From the NCBI GenBank assembly GCA_002346225.1, contig DDYY01000042.1, forward strand, positions 1 through 26,747: a stretch of DNA of 26,747 bases, written 5' to 3'. The notes under the pieces are model-generated. The model saw nothing but the letters and a program-made list of their open reading frames with translations. It searched no databases and was not told where the DNA came from. Origin of the DNA: Bacteroidetes bacterium UBA3022 (GTDB taxonomy: Bacteria; Bacteroidota; Bacteroidia; Chitinophagales; BACL12). The translations under genes and the position numbers were made by a program. Below, piece after piece: positions 1 through 7,868 of the stretch. Position 1 is the stretch's first letter, and each line of letters opens with the position of its first letter.

Positions 1-488
1 ATATCGAGTTGCAGTGCAATGTCCGCCACCATCGAGCCAATCGCCCCCAGCCCCAGAACCCCTAAGGTTCGGCCTTTGAGCTCCGAGCCCTTAAACGCCT
101 TTTTACTGGCTTCGACCTGCGTATTCAGAGCCGTCTTATCGGTCACCTCAGACAAGCCCGAAACATAGTCAATGCCTTGAACGATTCCACGACGGGATAG
201 CAGCATACCAGCGACCACCAACTCTTTAACCGCATTTGCATTGGCGCCGGGCGTGTTGAACACCACAATGCCGCGATCGGTATAAGCATCCACTGGAATA
301 TTATTCACGCCCGCGCCTGCACGGCCAACCGCCAGCAAACCTTCCGTGGCATGATCGGGCGTCAGCTTAAAGCTCCGGAGTAAAATAGCATCCGGTTGTG
401 GCAGCGCATCAGAAACGTTAAAGGCCGTCTTATCGAACCTGACCAGACCTTTTTCGGAAATATTATTCAGGGTAAGCACGTTAAACAT
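1..488 (-). CDS. serA: D-3-phosphoglycerate dehydrogenase, N-terminal fragment (runs off the window edge)
   Basis: This enzyme catalyses the first step of serine biosynthesis, the NAD-dependent oxidation of 3-phosphoglycerate. The reading frame starts with ATG at 488 and stays open to position 1, about 162 residues. It begins MFNVLTLNNIS and carries the substrate-domain signature GRAGAGVNNIP, followed by NTPGANANAVKELV. It then enters the nucleotide-binding domain with GVLGLGAIG, the GxGxxG Rossmann motif. The C-terminal part lies outside the window. The type (no ACT domain visible, MFNVLTLNN start) resembles gammaproteobacterial enzymes, which fits the view that this first kilobase is foreign to the rest of the window. 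A TACAAT hexamer on the minus strand (517-522) could be a sigma-70 -10 box, but I see no good -35. Confidence 0.9.
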   Translation of the reverse strand, partial: MFNVLTLNNISEKGLVRFDKTAFNVSDALPQPDAILLRSFKLTPDHATEGLLAVGRAGAGVNNIPVDAYTDRGIVVFNTPGANANAVKELVVAGMLLSRRGIVQGIDYVSGLSEVTDKTALNTQVEASKKAFKGSELKGRTLGVLGLGAIGSMVADIALQLD

Positions 489-619
489 GGCGGCATCCGA
501 CATTTGAAAGGGCGATATTGTACACACCCCGCGCAAATTTGATCGGTTTTATTCTCACGAAAGCCGTGAATCCATCTCAGCTTGCCAACCAAACCGTTGC
601 CTTGAGTCTGAGCCAGCGT

Positions 620-805
620 TTATCGCAGCTGTTGATCCAGTAAAAACCGTTGGATCTTTCGGAAGGTTTTCAAAGAGATCTGACCTTGCTCATAAGCCAC
701 TGTAATCCGCCTCATCTGCTCCAATGACGTCGGCGTGTTGAGATAGGCCAAGGAACTAAAGGTTGCAAGCAGCAACAGCACAGCCAAAAATTGCTTAAAT
801 TTCAT
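620..805 (-). CDS. small single-pass membrane or secreted protein of unknown function
   Basis: A 61-residue protein I do not recognise. It has a short basic start (MKFKQF), one hydrophobic segment at about residues 6-21 (LAVLLLLATFSSLAYL) that is either a signal peptide or a membrane anchor, and a basic, polar tail ending FLLDQQLR. I chose the ATG at 805 because a strong GGAGG Shine-Dalgarno sequence lies 7 bases upstream (813-817). The start overlaps the end of the upstream permease by 11 bases, which suggests translational coupling and a shared operon. Such a clear Shine-Dalgarno site is unlike the Bacteroidota genes that fill the rest of the window. Confidence 0.6.
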   Translation of the reverse strand: MKFKQFLAVLLLLATFSSLAYLNTPTSLEQMRRITVAYEQGQISLKTFRKIQRFLLDQQLR

Positions 806-1120
806 GAAAGTGCCTCCGTCCAAAGACTGTTAAACCAAACAATATTAGCCCAATGCCCGCTGCCAAGAAACCATCCGCCAAGTCAATCGACGCGCTGCCC
901 ATCATGGGGTTCCAAGCGCCTGCAAACGGTAGCGGCGTTGCATGGGCATAGAACCAGTCAAAGACCCGCGCTTCAGACAAAAGCGACTTTTCAACCACCA
1001 ACACCAGTAACGGGATCCCCATCGCCCAGATGAGCGGCTGCCCACGCGCAAGCCCAGACACGAGCAACACCCATAGAAAAACCGGCGCGCCCCAGATAAT
1101 CTGCAACGCAATGCGATTTT
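795..1120 (-). CDS. ABC-2 type permease, C-terminal fragment (5' part lost at the junction)
   Basis: About 105 codons of the C-terminal end of an integral membrane protein. Visible features are two or three hydrophobic segments (IIWGAPVFLWVLLVSGLA, PLIWAMGIPLLVLVVEKSLL, LAAGIGLILFGLTVFG) and a short basic tail. The pattern of a small-residue/aromatic helix, then ARGQPLIWA, then PLLVLVVEK matches C-terminal regions of ABC-2 family permeases known from gammaproteobacteria. No plausible start codon exists: the frame runs upstream into sequence that codes for the C-terminus of MoxR in another frame. The gene is therefore cut at about 1,105-1,135 by an assembly join or rearrangement. Family assignment is from pattern memory and is moderate. 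Confidence 0.5.
813..817 (-). promoter_or_regulatory. strong Shine-Dalgarno site GGAGG
   Basis: GGAGG on the minus strand sits 7 bases before the ATG at 805. It decides the start of the small protein, and it contrasts with the almost complete lack of such sites before genes beyond 1,120. Confidence 0.7.
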
Positions 1121-1135
1121 CATCGGGGCACAGGA
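1105..1135. other. probable junction between two genomes (chimeric contig point)
   Basis: On the left, a permease lacks its N-terminus and its neighbours look gammaproteobacterial. On the right, a Bacteroidota MoxR gene ends within a few bases of the same point, and the DUF58 gene that normally follows MoxR in this cluster is missing. Both genes are on the minus strand in different frames, so no fusion protein results. Confidence 0.6.
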
Positions 1136-2082
1136 ATTTTTTCGATGATATCCCTGATGACCATATCTGTAGTAGCGCCTTCCAGTTCTTTATCAGGTGT
1201 GAGCAGAATGCGGTGGTTCATAACCGGATAGGCAACCTGTTGCACATCGTCGGGCGTAACAAAGTCTCTTCCTCCCATGACGGCAATGGCCTTGGCTGTT
1301 TTCATAATGGCCAGTGATGCGCGGGGCGATGCACCGAGGAACAAATCGGGGTGGTTGCGTGTGGTATGTACCAGCAAGGCGATGTAGTCCAGCAGCTCAT
1401 CACTGATGGTGCAGTTTTCCGTTTGCCGGCGCAGCGCCTGAAGCTCTGTTTTACTCAGCACTGCCTGCACTGTGCCGGTAACGGTATTGGTAAAGTCATT
1501 CCTGAATTTTTTCAAAATCTGTTGTTCTTCGGCAAGAGCAGGGTAGTGGATGCGTATGCGGAACAGGAAGCGGTCCAGCTGGGCCTCGGGAAGCCGGTAG
1601 GTGCCTTCCTGTTCTATCGGGTTCTGCGTAGCCAGCACCACGAAAGGGAAGTCCATTTTATAGGTATTGCCGTCTACTGTTATCTGCTGCTCTTCCATCA
1701 CCTCGAACAATGCTGCCTGGGTTTTGGCAGGGGAGCGGTTGATCTCATCAATGAGCACCAGGTTGGAGAAGACAGGTCCCTTCTTAAATTCGAAGGTGGC
1801 TGTCTGCTGATTGAAGACAGAAGTGCCTATCACATCGGAAGGCATCAGATCGGGTGTGAACTGGATCCGTGAAAAATCGGCCTGTATGGCTGCAGCCAGC
1901 AAGCGGGCTGTCATGGTCTTCGCGATGCCGGGCACCCCTTCAATCAGGACATGTCCGCCGGAGAGCAGCGCTGCCAGGAGCAGGGTTATCATCTCATCCT
2001 GACCAACGATTACTTTCCGCAATTCCTGCCGTACGGCTTCCAGTGGATGGTTGTGCTGGCCTTCTGTAGGTATTTCCATCAT
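1120..2082 (-). CDS. MoxR-family AAA+ ATPase
   Basis: MoxR AAA+ ATPases act as chaperones in assembling or activating partner proteins, often together with VWA or DUF58 proteins. The protein has 320 residues. The Walker A site is the MoxR-type GVPGIAKT (about residues 49-56). Walker B is LVLIDEIN (108-115), followed by RSPAKTQAALFEVMEE, and the sensor-1 region is ATQNPIEQEGTYRLPEAQLDRF, all typical of the family. An ATGATG at the start overlaps the stop of the DUF4350 gene (TGATG), so translation is probably coupled; either ATG could be used. It is the last gene of the spoIIM/DUF4129/DUF4350 operon visible here. Its last residues (KIPVPR) lie at the presumed contig junction, so the final residue and the stop may belong to foreign sequence. 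Confidence 0.92.
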   Translation of the reverse strand: MMEIPTEGQHNHPLEAVRQELRKVIVGQDEMITLLLAALLSGGHVLIEGVPGIAKTMTARLLAAAIQADFSRIQFTPDLMPSDVIGTSVFNQQTATFEFKKGPVFSNLVLIDEINRSPAKTQAALFEVMEEQQITVDGNTYKMDFPFVVLATQNPIEQEGTYRLPEAQLDRFLFRIRIHYPALAEEQQILKKFRNDFTNTVTGTVQAVLSKTELQALRRQTENCTISDELLDYIALLVHTTRNHPDLFLGASPRASLAIMKTAKAIAVMGGRDFVTPDDVQQVAYPVMNHRILLTPDKELEGATTDMVIRDIIEKIPVPR

Positions 2083-3338
2083 ATGCAATTTTTATAAAAT
2101 AAATCTAATTTTTTGTAATAGGATAGTAATTCAGCTTCTTTCAGCGACTGTCGGTGGCGCTGTTGTTCGGATGCCTCTAAAATAGTGCGAATAATATCGG
2201 GAGCAACACCTGCTTTTGTAGCGAGCTTATCTATATGTTGCGGGTTAGGGGCAGCAAAAGAAATACCATACTTTTTCTGCACAAATAACTGCCAGTACCG
2301 AAATTGCTCTTTTGCTACATATAAATATTCTTTATGCATATAGTGCATTCTGCCCACCGTAGTGATGAACTCCAGCGAACGATTCACATGGGGTTCACTC
2401 AATGGTATAATGCGTTGTTGCCTTTTGGACCTGAACAGGAGAAACAGGCCAAGACCGACCAATAAGGTATACCAGGCGTTGCGCAGCGCCGGCATCGACA
2501 AAATATACCGCAATGGTCCTTCTGTTTCGGTGTATTCCGCAGCCGGCCCTCCTTTCTTATAACTTCTGGAATAGTCGTCCCATATTATATCGCCCGGCGG
2601 CAGCAATTCCAGTATGCGGTTGACGAAAAGGCGGTTATCTTCCTGACATACCTGTATGTTGGTCAGCAGCATAGGCATCGAAAAAAGATACAGTTTACCT
2701 GCTCCAATGGTGAATTCCAGCATTACAGCGTTGCCGTTTTCGTCAACAGCCCTGATGGCCGGGGTGCGTTCCTTGCCAAATATCTGCGAAAAATGCATCC
2801 ATGGGTAGTCAATTATAGTGTCCTGTATTCTATGGTGAAAAGCAAACGCTGCATTTTGAGGAAGGTCTTCAAATACTACCTTGACAGTAGGAGAAGCAAT
2901 GGATGTCAGGGGATACCGCTCATCATTGTAGTCTCTGTAATCATCTGATTCCAGGGAAGGCTGATAGAGGTGCTGCTGCAGGAAATCAGGGAATGCTGCC
3001 GCCGCAATGAAGCCGGTATTGCCTTTGCTGATATGCAGCAACAAACTATCGATGGTGGCCGGGGCATAATAGGGATAGGAGCCTATAAAAATATAGTTGT
3101 AATTACTATCTGAGGTAAGTGCAGTTGTTATCGGTTTTCGGACCTGCCTGCATTCGGCTTCGTCGTTGTAGGCTTCCAGCAGCTCTCTGGTCACTGCCGT
3201 TCCGAATGGTTGTGTGCTCTTGCTGTCATAGCTTTCGTACCAGCTGTAAGAGGTGTCTGAAAACCAGTTTAACAGCAGCACCGCCGCGGCAACGACTATG
3301 ACAATCACAATACCAATTCTTGTATAGTAATTTTTCAT
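2079..3338 (-). CDS. DUF4350 domain membrane protein
   Basis: A 419-residue protein with an N-terminal membrane anchor (IVIVIVVAAAVLLLNWF, about residues 9-26), a large extracytoplasmic region and a second membrane segment (TLLVGLGLFLLF, about residue 300), followed by a basic cytoplasmic tail. The middle region, with a pattern like YNYIFIGSYPYYAPATIDSL and later GAGKLYLFSMP, is what I associate with DUF4350, a glutamine-amidotransferase-like fold of unknown function found in MoxR clusters. I chose the ATG at 3,338 because it overlaps the upstream stop as ATGA and starts just before the hydrophobic helix; the frame is open further upstream but would overlap the DUF4129 gene. Its biochemical role is unknown. 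Confidence 0.8.
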   Translation of the reverse strand: MKNYYTRIGIVIVIVVAAAVLLLNWFSDTSYSWYESYDSKSTQPFGTAVTRELLEAYNDEAECRQVRKPITTALTSDSNYNYIFIGSYPYYAPATIDSLLLHISKGNTGFIAAAAFPDFLQQHLYQPSLESDDYRDYNDERYPLTSIASPTVKVVFEDLPQNAAFAFHHRIQDTIIDYPWMHFSQIFGKERTPAIRAVDENGNAVMLEFTIGAGKLYLFSMPMLLTNIQVCQEDNRLFVNRILELLPPGDIIWDDYSRSYKKGGPAAEYTETEGPLRYILSMPALRNAWYTLLVGLGLFLLFRSKRQQRIIPLSEPHVNRSLEFITTVGRMHYMHKEYLYVAKEQFRYWQLFVQKKYGISFAAPNPQHIDKLATKAGVAPDIIRTILEASEQQRHRQSLKEAELLSYYKKLDLFYKNCI

Positions 3339-3991
3339 TTTTCTGTTACGGTGAGCTGATGGGTGAGTGCAGTCAACTGGTCTGTGTAGGCTGCATAGGC
3401 TGACGGTTCCAGCGTGTGCTGGCCATACCATATCCGGTCGAAACTGACGGTGAGCTGAAAAAAGGAACTATAGATATCGCTTAGTGCTACTTCCTGCACA
3501 TAATGGTGATTTGTCTTTTCACGCTTCCAGTGAATGATGCCCTTTTCATGCATGAGCCGTATGAGCATGAGGTAGCGAATGCGAAATGCGAGTCGGTAGT
3601 CGCCGGCGGACAGGGCCTGCGCCAGCAATGCTTCCAGATCGGCTTCCATAGGCCGCTGTTCCAGATCTGATAATTGCGCCTGTTCCTTCTGCAGGGTAAT
3701 GCGCTGAGCCGGACGCTGCATCTTCCTGACAATCAGGTAGACAATTACCAGCAGCACGATACTGACTGCGATGTAGGCAAGCGTTTGCATCCAGGGTGCT
3801 GACAATTGAAAGCTGGTCTGGAACCATGAAATTTCTTTGTCTGCCTTGCGCGCCTCTTCATAGGTATGGTCTTCGGTTATGGCTCTATACACCGATTCCG
3901 GCAAAGCTTCAGAACTTGCAGCCGCTCGACCGGAAATTATACCACAGGTCATCAGCAGCAGGAGCAGCATTTGTCGCTTAACCCAGTACAT
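3335..3991 (-). CDS. DUF4129 domain membrane protein
   Basis: A 218-residue protein with a cleavable-looking signal (MYWVKRQMLLLLLMTCG, ending near GRAAA), a short extracytoplasmic stretch, one membrane helix (about residues 72-93, YIAVSIVLLVIVYLIV), and a cytoplasmic DUF4129-type helical domain. The latter has the typical pattern of LEALLAQALSAGDYRLAFRIRYLMLIRLM followed by a conserved W, and NHHYVQEV. DUF4129 domains accompany MoxR and transglutaminase-like proteins; no enzymatic role is established. The start at 3,991 overlaps the end of the spoIIM-like gene by 14 bases, and the stop overlaps the next start by 4 (ATGA), so this is a tightly packed operon member. Confidence 0.83.
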   Translation of the reverse strand: MYWVKRQMLLLLLMTCGIISGRAAASSEALPESVYRAITEDHTYEEARKADKEISWFQTSFQLSAPWMQTLAYIAVSIVLLVIVYLIVRKMQRPAQRITLQKEQAQLSDLEQRPMEADLEALLAQALSAGDYRLAFRIRYLMLIRLMHEKGIIHWKREKTNHHYVQEVALSDIYSSFFQLTVSFDRIWYGQHTLEPSAYAAYTDQLTALTHQLTVTEK

Positions 3992-5786
3992 CCCTGATTT
4001 TTTGTTGAAGACTGGAAGCGTAAACAATCTCTCTGCTGTTGAAATAAAACAAAGACATGGCAAAGGTGTACAACGGTATTTGCAGATAACACAAGAACAG
4101 CAATATTATGGTAAGTACGCTGTCGTTGATGTTATTCAAAAGCGCAGCGTCAAAAGGTATATTCCATTTCAGCAGCTCCAGCAGAAGATAGGTGATACCC
4201 AGGTCGAGCACATTGAGCAGGATGGTACTGATGAGCAGCAAGGCCAACAGCATAAGCAGGATATTCGAAAATTGCACACCCAGCAGTCGGATGCAGCCGA
4301 AAAAACCGGTGCGTTGTTCCTTCCTCGCAGCGAAGGAAGTAAGGAGATAAATAACAGGCGGAAACAGCAGCAACGCACCTATGCCCGCAAGGATGGAGCC
4401 GAGGTAGAAGGGCAGTAATAAAGCAATGGCACCCAGAAAGGCCACAGGTAAAGTGCGCATAAAGAAGGTTGCATTACCGGTGGCTTTTTCCGACACATCG
4501 AGATAAACTGTTTTATGAACACTCATGGCAATCAGTATTCCCATAGCTAGTATATGAACTATTATCATGGATGGGTAGCGCCGAAAATGGAGCAGTCCAA
4601 TCAGTTCACGGAATACCAGATCGCTGGTGGTGAGTCCTGACCATCCCAGGGCATAGACATACATGCTAAACGAAACCAAGGCAAGCAACAGTGCCCATGG
4701 TGCGAAGGTGCGGATATGGCGGGCAAGGAGCCGAAACGACTCTGCAAAAAGCTGACCGTCTTTCTTGATTCCTGCCGTAGATACTTCCCCGGCATCGGTG
4801 TAGTACAATTCATCGGGACGTTCCTGAAATGTAAATCCCCTGGCTGCCTTACGCGCCGGCTGCAGGACATAATAGACCACAACGAAGGAAAGCTCTGCCA
4901 GGATAATCAATGCCCTGAATACATCAGGTACGTCGGTGTAGCGGGTAAAAAACGATTCGAGTATACCTGCTGCTACAATCAGCGGGGTGATACCCAGAAA
5001 TATTTTAAATGCCTTCAGGGCTCCTTTTCTAAAGGCCACCACCCTGGAATAGGTACCCGGGAAAAGTAGGGACCTCCCTAAAGCAAAGCCTGCAGCTCCC
5101 GCAATGATAATGGCAGCAATTTCAAGTGTTCCATGTACCCAGATAGTCAGAAAGGATTCGAGGAAAAGGCCACGCTCGATAAAGAAGTACTGAAAGGTAC
5201 CCACCATGACGCCATTGAACAGGATGTACACTGCGGTGCCGCCTGCCAGGGTAATACCTAGTAGAAAAGTCATGAAAGCCACCTCCAGGTTGTTGAGGGT
5301 GATGGCGACGAACATCTCGCCCTGTGCCATCTCCTTATACACTTTCAGTGGGTCGCCACTTGCAATATTCTCTTCCGTCATCTGGACGTAGCGGTCTCCC
5401 AGGATGAATCTGGAGAAATCCGGATCATGGATGCTCGAAACAATGCCTATGGTCATAGCGACCATGAATAATATAGCACTGAACAGCAACTCGCGCCGGC
5501 TGTTGAAGAGCACCATGGGTAATTCTTCTTTCCAGAAGGTGGTCAGCTTCTGCCAATGTCTTATTCTATTTTTGTAAATATAAAAATAGACACTTTGCGC
5601 CAGCTGGTTCAGGTAGGCTCTTACTGAGCGGTTGTTGTAGTGCGTGCGGGCATACGAAAGGTCGTCGGTGATTTCAATAAATAGCTGGGTGAGTTTTTCG
5701 GGCTCCATTTGCTCGGCCCTTTTGAATCCATCCTCAAATGCGCGCCACTTTTCTTTATTTTGTTGGATGAATTGCGTTTCTCTCAT
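3978..5786 (-). CDS. SpoIIM-like membrane protein fused to a second multi-pass membrane domain
   Basis: A 602-residue polytopic membrane protein. Residues 1-95 are a soluble helical lead. Residues about 95-310 match the SpoIIM/DUF95 family: five or so membrane helices with the signature WVHGTLEIAAIIIAGAAGFALG (about 216-237). In Bacillus the family works in forespore engulfment; in non-sporulating Bacteroidota its role is unknown. A charged linker (about 312-360, including RPDELYYTDAGEV) leads to a second membrane domain of five to six helices (about 362-590). Many Bacteroidota seem to encode that second part as a separate gene, so this looks like a fusion; I state this from memory. It is first in the operon with DUF4129, DUF4350 and moxR, transcribed away from an RDD gene 31 bases off. 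A TATTTTTA element lies 9 bases before the start. Confidence 0.8.
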   Translation of the reverse strand: MRETQFIQQNKEKWRAFEDGFKRAEQMEPEKLTQLFIEITDDLSYARTHYNNRSVRAYLNQLAQSVYFYIYKNRIRHWQKLTTFWKEELPMVLFNSRRELLFSAILFMVAMTIGIVSSIHDPDFSRFILGDRYVQMTEENIASGDPLKVYKEMAQGEMFVAITLNNLEVAFMTFLLGITLAGGTAVYILFNGVMVGTFQYFFIERGLFLESFLTIWVHGTLEIAAIIIAGAAGFALGRSLLFPGTYSRVVAFRKGALKAFKIFLGITPLIVAAGILESFFTRYTDVPDVFRALIILAELSFVVVYYVLQPARKAARGFTFQERPDELYYTDAGEVSTAGIKKDGQLFAESFRLLARHIRTFAPWALLLALVSFSMYVYALGWSGLTTSDLVFRELIGLLHFRRYPSMIIVHILAMGILIAMSVHKTVYLDVSEKATGNATFFMRTLPVAFLGAIALLLPFYLGSILAGIGALLLFPPVIYLLTSFAARKEQRTGFFGCIRLLGVQFSNILLMLLALLLISTILLNVLDLGITYLLLELLKWNIPFDAALLNNINDSVLTIILLFLCYLQIPLYTFAMSLFYFNSREIVYASSLQQKIRDVLG

Positions 5787-5795
5787 GCAGGGCTA

Positions 5796-5803
5796 TAAAA
5801 ATA
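5796..5803 (-). promoter_or_regulatory. candidate -7 element TATTTTTA for the spoIIM-moxR operon
   Basis: This matches the Bacteroidota TAnnTTTG pattern except for A in the last place. It lies 9 bases before the start at 5,786. No clear -33 TTG was found. Confidence 0.4.
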
Positions 5804-5817
5804 GTAATTGAAACGGT

Positions 5818-6543
5818 ATGGCCAACATCGACATATCGACCAGCCAGCAGGTGGATGTTGCTTTTGAAGTGGCGGAGGTAAGAGACCGTATACTGGCATT
5901 TATTATCGATATGATCTTGCTGGTAGTGGTTTACCTGGTGTTGATGTTTTTATCGCTGGAGTTGCTGGGCACCGACGACGGACCCTTGTTGTATCTGATT
6001 TTGTTTTTTATTGCAGCATTTTATTCGCTGATAGCTGAATTGCTGATGAACGGTCAGTCGCCGGGAAAACGCGCAATGGCCATTCGGGTGGTGAACAGAA
6101 ATGGATTAGAACCCACCATGACGGACTACATGATCCGATGGAGCTTCCGGCTTATCGATATATGGCTTACGCTCGGAGCGGTTGCCATCATGTTGATCAG
6201 CGCAGGCGGAAAAGGACAGCGCCTGGGCGATGTGGTGGCAGGTACCTGTGTCATCCGCACGCAGAATCGCTATACGGTCAGACTTGAACAACTCGAACAG
6301 ATGCAAAATGCAGAAGGATATGTCGCGACCTATCCGACAGCAGTACAATGCAGTGAAGCTGAAATGTTGCTGGTAAAAGAGGTGCTGGACCGTTCCAGGC
6401 GATTCCGCAACAAAGCGCATCGGGAGGCACTTGAAATGACTGCGGAAAAAATTAGCCGACGTATGAACCTCTCTTCCACACCTTCAGACAAGCGTTTGTT
6501 TCTTACTCAGGTGCTGCAGGATTACGTAGCACTCAGCAGGTGA
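5818..6543 (+). CDS. RDD family membrane protein
   Basis: A 241-residue membrane protein of the RDD family, named for conserved Arg and Asp residues in its helices. Visible are EVRDRILAFIIDMILL (about residues 20-35), a second helix pair (LLYLILFFIAAFYSLIAELLM, with NGQSPGKRAMAIRVV after it), and a third (IRWSFRLIDIWLTLGAVAIMLIS) followed by QRLGDVVAGTCVI, all family hallmarks. The last ~90 residues are a soluble charged tail specific to this type. RDD proteins have been linked to ion or solute transport in some bacteria, but the role here is unknown. It is divergent from the spoIIM-moxR operon, an arrangement seen repeatedly in Bacteroidota, so a shared function is likely. It converges on ubiX with a gap of four bases. 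Confidence 0.88.
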   Translation: MANIDISTSQQVDVAFEVAEVRDRILAFIIDMILLVVVYLVLMFLSLELLGTDDGPLLYLILFFIAAFYSLIAELLMNGQSPGKRAMAIRVVNRNGLEPTMTDYMIRWSFRLIDIWLTLGAVAIMLISAGGKGQRLGDVVAGTCVIRTQNRYTVRLEQLEQMQNAEGYVATYPTAVQCSEAEMLLVKEVLDRSRRFRNKAHREALEMTAEKISRRMNLSSTPSDKRLFLTQVLQDYVALSR

Positions 6544-6547
6544 GCAA

Positions 6548-7123
6548 CTAAGATTCCTTTTCTCCCCAACGGTAGCTGTCCACCTCCAGTCGGGCGAGGT
6601 CGAGCACGCGATCAATGACTGTGGCGGCCAGCGCTTCGAAATTTTCAGGTCGGCTGTAAAAGCTGGGAGTAGCAGGTGCTATGATTCCGCCGGCACGCGT
6701 AACGGTCAGCATATTATCGAGATGGATGGCGTTGTAAAGCGTTTCGCGTACTACCAGAATCAATTTTCTTCTTTCCTTCAGCATGACATCCGCAGCGCGG
6801 GTCATCAGGTCGTTCGATACGCCTGCAGCAATCCTGCCGAGTGTTCCCATACTGCAAGGACAGAGGATGAGGGTATCATATCGTGCAGAGCCCGAAGCTA
6901 TCGGGGCCATGAAGTCATTCTTGTCGAAAAAGCGGAAAGGGCTGTAGTCCGGAACCTGCTCTCCTAATTCGTGTTCCCAGACAAGGCGGGCGTTATCACT
7001 CATCACCACCCCGACTTCCTGCCATTGATCCGACATAGCCTGCAACTTTTCGAGCAGCACTTTGGCGTAAATGGCACCACTTGCCCCCGTTATTCCTACC
7101 GCAATTTTTCTTTTAGATGACAT
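6548..7123 (-). CDS. ubiX: flavin prenyltransferase UbiX
   Basis: UbiX joins a dimethylallyl group to FMN to make the prenylated flavin cofactor needed by UbiD-type decarboxylases, for example in quinone biosynthesis. The protein has 191 residues, normal for the family. It begins with the nucleotide-binding motif VGITGASGA (about residues 9-17). It also has the family patterns SGSARYDTLILCPCSMGTLGRIAAGVSNDLMTRAADV and LKERRKLILVVRETLYN, and later GGIIAPATPSFYSRP. The cytosolic enzyme works as a dodecamer. No ubiD partner is in the window. The start ATG at 7,123 gives the expected N-terminus; I found no convincing promoter element upstream of it. Confidence 0.95.
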   Translation of the reverse strand: MSSKRKIAVGITGASGAIYAKVLLEKLQAMSDQWQEVGVVMSDNARLVWEHELGEQVPDYSPFRFFDKNDFMAPIASGSARYDTLILCPCSMGTLGRIAAGVSNDLMTRAADVMLKERRKLILVVRETLYNAIHLDNMLTVTRAGGIIAPATPSFYSRPENFEALAATVIDRVLDLARLEVDSYRWGEKES

Positions 7124-7192
7124 TATTCGTCTGTATTCTGCATGATAGCCCTTAACTTTACCTTATCCTGAGGTGCACTAACAGGCTGTTGA

Positions 7193-7223
7193 TTGCAAGT
7201 TAACCACTTTGGAATTATTTTTG
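7193..7223 (+). promoter_or_regulatory. Bacteroidota-type promoter, TTG-N20-TATTTTTG
   Basis: TTG at 7,193-7,195 and TATTTTTG at 7,216-7,223 are separated by 20 bases, matching the -33/-7 consensus. The element lies 21 bases before the ATG at 7,245 and rules out starts further upstream. Confidence 0.65.
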
Positions 7224-7244
7224 TTTACCGTTGTTAAAGCTGTT

Positions 7245-7859
7245 ATGAACAGGAAATACTATATCCTCGTAGGTTTGGTCATTGTTGCCGGGGTAATGAT
7301 TTCATTCAGTACCCTCAATCAGTCGCAGAAGGAGGTGCTCCCGCAGGAAGAAAATATCAGGCTGGCCAACCTTGAAGCAAATGAATTGGTCTGGTATTCC
7401 GTAAATGATGGTCTGGAGCTGCAGGCTAAAGAAGGTAAGAAGTTATTTATCGATGTTTATACCAATTGGTGTGGTCCTTGTAAATGGCTGGACAAAAACA
7501 CCTTTTCCCATCCGGTGATACAGGAAAAGCTCGCTGCCTATTTTATTCCGGTAAAATTCAATGCAGAAGGAAATGATACCATCCGCTTCAATGGACAGGT
7601 ATTCGTCAATCAAAACCCTAATGCTGCAGCGCGCATGAGTACCCACGATTTTACGCCGTATATCGCTTCCACCGCCAGAGGGATTTCCTATCCAACGATG
7701 GTTTTCCTCAACGAAAAGCTCGAAATGATACAACCGCTCACCGGAGCGCTCGCACCGAGACAGCTGGAACCCATCCTCGAGTTCATTGGCGCCGATCACT
7801 ATCTGACCACACCATGGGAGGATTTTCTGGCAACCTATACTTATCAAATTCAAGAATAA
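7245..7859 (+). CDS. membrane-anchored thioredoxin-fold protein (CGPC)
   Basis: A 204-residue protein with an N-terminal uncleaved-looking helix (about residues 5-24, YYILVGLVIVAGVMISF) that would anchor it with the catalytic domain in the periplasm. The thioredoxin domain has the active site YTNWCGPCK (Cys 76 and 79) and the cis-proline loop SYPTMVFL (about 149-156). An insertion of about 40 residues between them (NGQVFVNQNPNAAARMSTHD) is typical of the thioredoxin_7/DUF255-like group rather than classical thioredoxin. The likely role is disulfide reduction or exchange in the periplasm, but partners are unknown. The start was set by the promoter at 7,193-7,223. The next gene is a paralogue 9 bases downstream. 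Confidence 0.85.
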   Translation: MNRKYYILVGLVIVAGVMISFSTLNQSQKEVLPQEENIRLANLEANELVWYSVNDGLELQAKEGKKLFIDVYTNWCGPCKWLDKNTFSHPVIQEKLAAYFIPVKFNAEGNDTIRFNGQVFVNQNPNAAARMSTHDFTPYIASTARGISYPTMVFLNEKLEMIQPLTGALAPRQLEPILEFIGADHYLTTPWEDFLATYTYQIQE

Positions 7860-7868
7860 ATACTGATT

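Noticed and set aside
3879..4418. Plus-strand frame of about 180 codons
   Set aside because: It is antisense to the spoIIM-like and DUF4129 genes, Gln/Lys-rich from shadow coding, and has no promoter.
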